From assembly GCA_013151835.1 (NCBI GenBank), contig JAADHK010000010.1:1-41070 (forward strand): a stretch of DNA of 41,070 nt. Direction: 5' to 3'. The first letter of the stretch is position 1; each line of letters starts with the position of its first letter. The notes under the pieces were generated by a model that saw nothing but the letters and a program-made list of their open reading frames with translations, did not search any database and was not told the origin of the DNA. Of this stretch, positions 35,468-41,070 are shown piece after piece. The DNA is from Deltaproteobacteria bacterium. GTDB lineage: Bacteria > Desulfobacterota > Desulfobacteria > Desulfobacterales > Desulfosalsimonadaceae. Made by a program: the position numbers and the translations under genes.

Positions 35468-35592
35468 CGGCTCCGTAAAAAGGCCGTCTGCGGCGTTGCG
35501 TTTCGCCGTGAAAGTGCTCGACGTACAAAAAGTACGCCTCCGCCTTTCCCGGCTCACGCGCCTTGCATACGGCGCTTTTTACGGAGCCGTCA
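35465..35592. repeat. Family B palindromic element copy B2, inside the nuo operon
   Basis: 128 bp with perfect 18-bp terminal inverted repeats TGACGGCTCCGTAAAAAG (35465-35482) and CTTTTTACGGAGCCGTCA (35575-35592). Inside, GACGTAC-AAAAA-GTACGCC forms a small hairpin. Fills the nuoJ-nuoK gap, overlapping the nuoJ stop. Lacks the T run of a true terminator at the correct place and the operon continues directly after it. Confidence 0.88.
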
Positions 35593-35613
35593 GAATAAAA
35601 GGAAAATATTAAA

Positions 35614-35913
35614 ATGTATCAAAATGTATATCTAACGTTTTCGGCGCTTTTGTTTGCCATAGGCGCATTCGGTGTACTCACCCGTAAAAACGCCATCGTG
35701 GTATTTTTGTGCATAGAGATCATGCTCGGCGCGGCAAACCTTGCGTTTATCGTCTTTACGGCGGCCAACCAGTCGGCCGAGGGAATATTCATGGTCATGT
35801 GTGTTATGGCCGTGGCCGGGGCCGAAGCCGCGGTGGGCCTTGCGATTTTCGTTCTGCTCTACAGAAAAACCGGCTCCATCAATATCGACAAATTTAACTT
35901 ACTGAAATGGTAA
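35614..35913 (+). CDS. nuoK: Complex I subunit K
   Basis: 99 residues, three helices, AGGAAA before ATG 35614. Two buried Glu residues needed for proton transfer are present: Glu35 in CIEIMLGA and Glu71 in AGAEAAVGLAI. Begins 146 nt after nuoJ because repeat B2 lies between; the rest of the operon is tightly packed. Confidence 0.97.
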   Translation: MYQNVYLTFSALLFAIGAFGVLTRKNAIVVFLCIEIMLGAANLAFIVFTAANQSAEGIFMVMCVMAVAGAEAAVGLAIFVLLYRKTGSINIDKFNLLKW

Positions 35914-35928
35914 ATCGAGGTTTTGACT

Positions 35929-37920
35929 ATGTTTGATCTGGTATGGCTGATCCCAGTGTTCCCGATTCTCGGGGTCTTTGTAAACGGCCTTTTGGGCAGA
36001 AGGATCGAAAAGACAAATAGAAGTATTGTCCACTGGATTGCCTGCACTGCGGTGGGGCTTTCGTTTCTGGTTACCGCAGGCATATTTTTAAAGATGCTTT
36101 CCCTGCCCCCCGAACAGCGGCTCTATGATTTCACATGGTTTACATGGATTTCCGCCGGCAGCTTTCACGTAAGTATCGGCTATCTGGTGGATCCGCTTTC
36201 CATGTTCATGTGCATGTTCGTTACGGGCGTGGGATTTCTCATCCATATTTACTCCATCGGGTACATGGGGCATGAGGAAGGCGGATATTACCGGTATTTT
36301 ACATACTTGAACCTGTTCATGTTCTCCATGATCAACCTGATACTGGCCGACAACTTTCTTTTAATGTTTCTCGGATGGGAGGGGGTCGGGCTCTGCTCCT
36401 ACCTGCTCATCGCCTTCTGGTTCACGGATATGGCAAACGCCGTTGCAGGTAAAAAAGCCTTTATCACCAACCGGGTGGGCGACTTTTTCTTTGCCGTGGG
36501 AATGCTATTTTTGCTCGTAAACCTTGGAAAGCACGGGATTTGGTCGCTAAATTTCACGGAAGTATTCACGCACGCGTCCATCCTTTCTCCGAAACTGATA
36601 ACTATTATCTGTTTGTTATTTTTCATGGGATGTACGGCTAAATCGGCCCAGATACCATTGTATATCTGGCTTCCGGACGCCATGGCCGGCCCTACTCCGG
36701 TGTCCGCCCTGATCCATGCTGCCACCATGGTAACCGCAGGTGTTTATTTTGTTGCCCGGTGCAATATCCTGTACACCATGTCTCCAATTGCAATGGGGGT
36801 CGTGGCCGTTGTGGGCGCTTTAACCGCCTTTTTTGCCGCAACCATAGCCCTGACCCAGAACGACATCAAAAAGGTCCTCGCGTACTCAACCGTAAGCCAG
36901 CTCGGGTACATGTTTCTGGGCCTTGGCGTGGGGGCTTTTACCGCCGGGCTCTTTCACGTGCTTACCCATTCATTTTTCAAGGCGCTTCTCTTTTTGTGCG
37001 CAGGTTCGGTCATCCATGCCATGGGCGGAGAGCAGGATATGCGGAACATGGGGGGCTTGCGCAAAAAAATACCGATTACCTTCTGGACCATGCTGATTGC
37101 AACCCTTGCCATCATAGGGTTTCCTGGGTTCTCAGGCTTTTTCAGCAAGGATGAAATCCTGTGGCAGGCATTTTCCAGCCCGCATGGAAACATTTTCCTC
37201 TGGCTCATCGGCTATCTGGCTGCCGCACTCACTGCGTTTTACATGTTCAGGCTCATCTTCATGACCTTTTTCAATGAATGCAGGGCATCGGAAGAGGTTA
37301 AAAAACATATCCACGAATCACCCAAATCCATGACCATACCGCTCATGATCCTTGCAATATTATCCATTGTCGGCGGCTGGATCGGGATTCCCAAATCGTT
37401 GGGCGGCCATAACCTCATTGAGCGCTATTTCGAGCCGGTCATGGGAATCGGGCCGGGCAAACTCATTTCCGGGGCGGCCAGCCATGAAACAATAGCTCAT
37501 GTTGCCGAAACAGCCGGGGAACACGCATCATTCGGCATCCAATACATGCTTATGGCCGCAACAACGCTTATCGTCTTTGCCGGAATACTCACAGCCTGGA
37601 TGATGTACATGAAGAAACGGGAAATACCGGAAAACCTGGCGCAAAAACACTCCACCCCGTACAGGTTGCTGTTAAACAAATGGTTTATTGATGAAATCTA
37701 CGAAGCCTTTGTCATCAAGCCTTTGCACTCTTTTGCCATGTTCCTGTGGAAGGGGATCGACGTGCTGGTAATAGACGGGATCGTAAACGGAACAGCCCGC
37801 TTTTTCATGGGATGCGGCAGGATGGTCAAGACGATCCAGACCGGATACGTGCAGCAATACGCCGTATCCTTTTTGTTCGGGGTTATGGTCTTAATAGGAT
37901 ACTATATTTACGCGCTTTAA
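35929..37920 (+). CDS. nuoL: Complex I subunit L, antiporter-like
   Basis: 663 residues from ATG 35929, with GAGG 8 nt upstream (the frame can be read from TTG 35923). A long polytopic protein of the Mrp-antiporter family with the key channel residues: Glu in MFLGWEGVGLCSY, Lys in CTAKSAQIPLYIWLPDAMAGPTPVSALIHAATMVTAGVYF, and the HSFFKALLFLCAGSVIHAM helix. Slightly longer than E. coli NuoL (613), mainly through its C-terminal region, which includes the lateral helix (about 560-660). Pumps protons. 15 nt after nuoK. Confidence 0.97.
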   Translation: MFDLVWLIPVFPILGVFVNGLLGRRIEKTNRSIVHWIACTAVGLSFLVTAGIFLKMLSLPPEQRLYDFTWFTWISAGSFHVSIGYLVDPLSMFMCMFVTGVGFLIHIYSIGYMGHEEGGYYRYFTYLNLFMFSMINLILADNFLLMFLGWEGVGLCSYLLIAFWFTDMANAVAGKKAFITNRVGDFFFAVGMLFLLVNLGKHGIWSLNFTEVFTHASILSPKLITIICLLFFMGCTAKSAQIPLYIWLPDAMAGPTPVSALIHAATMVTAGVYFVARCNILYTMSPIAMGVVAVVGALTAFFAATIALTQNDIKKVLAYSTVSQLGYMFLGLGVGAFTAGLFHVLTHSFFKALLFLCAGSVIHAMGGEQDMRNMGGLRKKIPITFWTMLIATLAIIGFPGFSGFFSKDEILWQAFSSPHGNIFLWLIGYLAAALTAFYMFRLIFMTFFNECRASEEVKKHIHESPKSMTIPLMILAILSIVGGWIGIPKSLGGHNLIERYFEPVMGIGPGKLISGAASHETIAHVAETAGEHASFGIQYMLMAATTLIVFAGILTAWMMYMKKREIPENLAQKHSTPYRLLLNKWFIDEIYEAFVIKPLHSFAMFLWKGIDVLVIDGIVNGTARFFMGCGRMVKTIQTGYVQQYAVSFLFGVMVLIGYYIYAL

Positions 37921-37935
37921 TGGAGATTAGTTAAG

Positions 37936-39570
37936 ATGACTCAGCTCAACATTCCGATCATCAGCATCATCATATTCTTTCCCCTTGTATCGGCCCTGGC
38001 GCTTTTTTTCATCAAGAGCCGAAACGGGGAAAACGATGAACTTTTGCGGAAAATAGCCCTTGCGGCGTCTTTGATAGAATTTGTCCTCTCGCTTTACATT
38101 CTCGTATTCTTTGATTCAAAGACCGCTGCCATGCAGTTTGTGGAACATGTGTCCTGGGTCAAAGACATGGGGCTCGGCTATTTTGTGGGCATAGACGGAA
38201 TCAGCCTGTGGCTGATCATTTTGACCACATTTTTCATCCCTTTATGCATACTCTGCTCGTGGACGTATATTGAAAAAAGGGTAAAGGAATTTCTGATCAG
38301 TATGCTCCTTCTTGAAACCGCCATGCTTGGAGCCTTTGTGGCCCTGGACCTGGTTGTTTTCTATATTTTCTGGGAATTCATGCTCATCCCCATGTTTCTG
38401 CTGATCGGGGTCTGGGGAGGCCCCAGGCGTATTTACTCTGCGGTCAAGTTCTTCATCTATACCGCAGCAGGAAGCATCTTCATGCTGGTCGCCATCATCT
38501 TCCTGTATTATTACAGCGCAAGGACCACCGGCGCCGGCACATTCAACCTTCTGGAGCTTTATAAGCTGCATATACCGATATCAACGCAATTCTGGCTCTG
38601 CGCCGCGTTTCTCCTGGCCTTTGCCATAAAGGTGCCCATCTTCCCGTTTCATACCTGGCTTCCCGACGCCCATGTGGAGGCGCCCACGGCCGGCAGTGTC
38701 GTCCTTGCGGCCATTCTTCTTAAAATGGGGACATACGGTTTCCTGCGATTCGCCATGCCGCTGTTTCCGTACGCATCACACCAGTTCCTTCCGGTCATCG
38801 CATTTCTCGCCATTGCGGGCATCATCTACGCCGCGCTCGTGGCATGGGTGCAGCCCGACATGAAAAAACTCGTGGCCTACTCGAGCGTAAGCCATCTCGG
38901 ATACGTGATGCTCGGCCTCTTTGCCTTAAACATCCAGGGGATTGAAGGCGGCATCTACCAGATGCTCAACCACGGGGTAAACACCGGTGCGCTCTTCCTT
39001 CTGGTGGGAATGATTTATGAACGTCGTCACACCCGCATGATGGACGACTTCGGCGGCTTAGCAAAGGTAATGCCCGTATTTGCCACATTTCTGATGATCG
39101 CGACCCTTGCCTCTGTTGCGGTTCCGGGCACAAACGGATTCGTGGGTGAATTTCTGATTCTGGTAGGCGCATTTAAATCATACCCGGTATTCGGAGTATT
39201 CGCGGTATCCGGAATGGTCCTGGGCGCGACCTACATGCTCTGGATGTATCAGAAGGTTATGTTCGGGCCGGTTACGGTCGAGGCCAACAAAAACCTCCCG
39301 GACTTAAATACCAGGGAGATCATCACCCTGCTCCCCATTGCGGTTCTCGTGTTTGTCATGGGAATTTTTCCAAACTTTTTTTTACGGAAAATGGACGTGT
39401 CGGTTACGCATTTTATCACGCAATACCAGCACCGATACGAACTCTATGTGGCGGAAACGGACTCACCGGTAAGGGAGTTGTTGGGCAGGACCGGACTTTC
39501 AAATGCTTATGAAAAAAAGATAAACATCGAACGGCTGAACGTCGAACATCGAACGTCCAACGTCGAATAA
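37936..39570 (+). CDS. nuoM: Complex I subunit M, antiporter-like, with repeat-derived C-terminus
   Basis: 544 residues; GGAG before ATG 37936. Channel motifs: IFWEFMLIPMFLLIGVWGG with the essential Glu, FAIKVPIFPFHTWLPDAHVEAPTAGS with the essential Lys, and VSHLGYVMLGLFALN. The last dozen or so residues (INIERLNVEHRTSNVE) are not NuoM-like: they are encoded by an ATCGAAC/GTCGAAC repeat at 39523-39568, a short intergenic repeat known to extend reading frames in many bacteria. The native protein may have ended nearby before the repeat. Confidence 0.96.
   Translation: MTQLNIPIISIIIFFPLVSALALFFIKSRNGENDELLRKIALAASLIEFVLSLYILVFFDSKTAAMQFVEHVSWVKDMGLGYFVGIDGISLWLIILTTFFIPLCILCSWTYIEKRVKEFLISMLLLETAMLGAFVALDLVVFYIFWEFMLIPMFLLIGVWGGPRRIYSAVKFFIYTAAGSIFMLVAIIFLYYYSARTTGAGTFNLLELYKLHIPISTQFWLCAAFLLAFAIKVPIFPFHTWLPDAHVEAPTAGSVVLAAILLKMGTYGFLRFAMPLFPYASHQFLPVIAFLAIAGIIYAALVAWVQPDMKKLVAYSSVSHLGYVMLGLFALNIQGIEGGIYQMLNHGVNTGALFLLVGMIYERRHTRMMDDFGGLAKVMPVFATFLMIATLASVAVPGTNGFVGEFLILVGAFKSYPVFGVFAVSGMVLGATYMLWMYQKVMFGPVTVEANKNLPDLNTREIITLLPIAVLVFVMGIFPNFFLRKMDVSVTHFITQYQHRYELYVAETDSPVRELLGRTGLSNAYEKKINIERLNVEHRTSNVE
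39523..39568 (+). repeat. Short CGAAC-type intergenic repeat extending nuoM
   Basis: AACATCGAACGGCTGAACGT, CGAACATCGAACGTCCAACGT and CGAA: a run of degenerate ACATCGA / AACGTCGA units. Encodes the ERLNVEHRTSNVE tail and supplies the nuoM stop codon region. Confidence 0.6.
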
Positions 39571-39602
39571 TGAACAAACGGACGACATAGGAATAGGATA
39601 AA

Positions 39603-41070
39603 ATGTTGAAATTTACTTTACCTGCAATGAACTATATGGCTGTACTCCCTGAAATTATTCTTATTCTTGCGGGAATGTCCCTCATTGTTATTGGATTATT
39701 CAAGAACCGGGAAAAATCCGGGTTCATGGGCGCAATCGCCCTGTTTGCATCCATTGCAGCGACTCTAAGCATCTTTGCCGGAAAATACACTCACCATATT
39801 TCATCGACTTTCGGCGGCATGATCCTTACGGACGGGTTTTCATTTTTCTTCTCCCTTGTCATCTGCGCCATACTGATACTTACAATTCTTGTATCCATAA
39901 ATTACCAGACTTTATTTGAGCACATTAATTCAGGTGAATATTACGCACTTTTATTTTTTGCGACAACCGGCATGCTGCTCATGGCAAAGGCGGGCAACCT
40001 CATACTTTTGTTTGTGGCCCTTGAAACCATGTCCATATCGATCTACGCGCTTTCCGGATTTCACAAGGATGAATTGAAATCGACCGAGGCTGCCCTCAAA
40101 TACTTTCTGTTAGGGGCCTTTTCCTCAGGGTTCCTGCTTTACGGGTTCGCGCTTGTATTCGGGGCCACCGGGAGCCTCGACATTGTGACCATCGGCGCTT
40201 TTCTTGTGGCCCATCCCGCAATCATCCATTCAAAGCTTCTGGTTGCCGGCCTGGCTTTAATGACCGCCGGATTCGGATTCAAGGTATCCATGGTACCTTT
40301 TCACATGTGGACCCCGGACACCTATGAGGGAGCGCCCACCTCCATTACCGGATTCATGGCAACCGGGGTCAAGGCGGCGGCCTTTGCGGCCCTGATCCGG
40401 GTAATTCTCGTTCCCCTTGCGCCCCTGCAGGGCCTGTGGATTCCCATCATGTGGGCTGCGGCGCTGGCCACCATGACCATTGGAAACATCATCGCGCTTG
40501 CCCAGGAAAATATAAAACGGATGCTCGCCTATTCGTCCATCGCCCACGCAGGCTATATCCTGGTGGGATTCGTTGCAGGGACCAGGCTTGCACAGACAGG
40601 CATGCTCTTTTACCTCATGGGATACGCCTTCATGAACCTGGGGGCCTTCGGAGTCGTGGCGCTTGTTGGGAAACGGGAGAAGGAATATACAAATATTTCC
40701 GATTTCACAGGACTCGGAGCAAAATACCCGCTACTGGGAATAGCCATGGCCGTGTTCATGTTCTCCCTTGCGGGCATACCGCCCACGGCCGGATTCATGG
40801 GGAAATTTTATATCTTTACCGAGGCGCTTAAATCAGGCTATGTCTGGCTGGTCATATTCGCGGGGATAAACAGCGTGGTCTCGATCTACTACTATCTGCG
40901 AATTGTCGTGGTAATGTATTTTTCACCTGCGAAAGACGCCGTCTCGATTGTCCGTCCCGCCGCAGCAGCTGTTGCCGGCCTTGCGGCCGCAACCCTCCTG
41001 GTGCTGGCCATGGGGATTTTCCCGGGCACATTCTGGGAGTTTGCCCGGCAGTCGATTTTCAGCCTGGTTT
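39603..41070 (+). CDS. nuoN: Complex I subunit N, antiporter-like (3' end beyond window)
   Basis: At least 489 residues from ATG 39603, with AGGAATAGGAT upstream; the frame is still open at the window end, so the protein is partial here, probably close to complete. Motifs: LFVALETMSISIYALSGF with the conserved Glu, GFGFKVSMVPFHMWTPDTYEGAPTSITGFMATGVKAAAFAALI with the channel Lys residues, AYSSIAHAGYILVGFVAG, and AGIPPTAGFMGKFYIF. Third proton channel of the membrane arm. Whether nuoE, nuoF or accessory genes follow cannot be seen. Confidence 0.96.
   Translation, partial: MLKFTLPAMNYMAVLPEIILILAGMSLIVIGLFKNREKSGFMGAIALFASIAATLSIFAGKYTHHISSTFGGMILTDGFSFFFSLVICAILILTILVSINYQTLFEHINSGEYYALLFFATTGMLLMAKAGNLILLFVALETMSISIYALSGFHKDELKSTEAALKYFLLGAFSSGFLLYGFALVFGATGSLDIVTIGAFLVAHPAIIHSKLLVAGLALMTAGFGFKVSMVPFHMWTPDTYEGAPTSITGFMATGVKAAAFAALIRVILVPLAPLQGLWIPIMWAAALATMTIGNIIALAQENIKRMLAYSSIAHAGYILVGFVAGTRLAQTGMLFYLMGYAFMNLGAFGVVALVGKREKEYTNISDFTGLGAKYPLLGIAMAVFMFSLAGIPPTAGFMGKFYIFTEALKSGYVWLVIFAGINSVVSIYYYLRIVVVMYFSPAKDAVSIVRPAAAAVAGLAAATLLVLAMGIFPGTFWEFARQSIFSLV

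Noticed and set aside
9361-35592. The repeated palindromes as a CRISPR array
   Set aside because: Copies are 128-165 bp, scattered over 26 kb, in both orientations and without regular spacers or cas genes.
35465-35592. B2 as the transcription terminator of a nuoA-J operon
   Set aside because: The stem ends in T5 followed by ACGGAGCC rather than an open T run, and nuoK-N, needed for the complex, follow at once; partial termination cannot be excluded but a full stop is unlikely.

Overview
The window reads as chromosome of a strictly anaerobic, sulfate-reducer-like bacterium, most likely Desulfobacterota/Desulfobacterales. This is an inference from a complete-looking complex I operon, several acyl-CoA dehydrogenases, a siroheme/ferredoxin protein, a selenocysteine formate dehydrogenase, Desulfobacterales-style secreted proteins and many dispersed palindromic repeats. 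There are no rRNA or tRNA genes, no CRISPR array and no recognisable transposase.

Layout. 1-1096: decayed, window-truncated RHS-core reading frame (minus). 1097-9259: one giant secreted, C-terminally anchored multidomain surface protein (minus). 9657-11970: two-gene acyl-CoA dehydrogenase operon (plus). 12123-12941: siroheme/4Fe-4S protein (minus), divergent from an FKBP/SlyD-like isomerase (13145) and a lipoprotein 5'-nucleotidase (13759-16212) that ends in a strong terminator. 16412-17860: ahcY behind a near-consensus promoter and a structured leader. 17939-20498: a TetR regulator followed by a long acyl-CoA dehydrogenase (minus). 20746-22431: small secreted protein and an RlmL-type rRNA methyltransferase (minus). 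22660-23559: secreted lipase with tandem terminators. 23893-24645: unknown protein. 24941-26095: PhaC-like hydrolase. 26109-27581: tandem CDP-alcohol phosphatidyltransferase fusion (minus). 27987-41070: complex I operon nuoABCD-fdhA-HIJKLMN, with nuoN cut by the window edge.

The main discovery is in the complex I operon. The slot between nuoD and nuoH, normally nuoE-nuoF-nuoG, holds one gene, 30794-33466. It encodes an N-terminal NuoG/FdsA-like iron-sulfur region fused to a catalytic molybdo/tungsto-bis-MGD formate dehydrogenase. The gene is interrupted by a TGA at 31829 that has every hallmark of selenocysteine: the sequence context ARL-U-HS and a hairpin 11 nt downstream with a GGTCT loop like that of E. 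coli fdhF. nuoE and nuoF are absent from the window. Quinone-site and proton-channel residues of the other subunits are intact. The simplest reading is a proton-pumping formate:quinone oxidoreductase in which a selenoenzyme formate dehydrogenase replaces the NADH-input module.

A second theme is two families of 128-165 bp palindromic, MITE/REP-like elements (A: four copies; B: two copies) with CGTAAAAA-type termini. They flank genes across the window, often overlap the stop codon of the adjacent gene, and two of them sit inside the nuo operon (nuoB/nuoC and nuoJ/nuoK).
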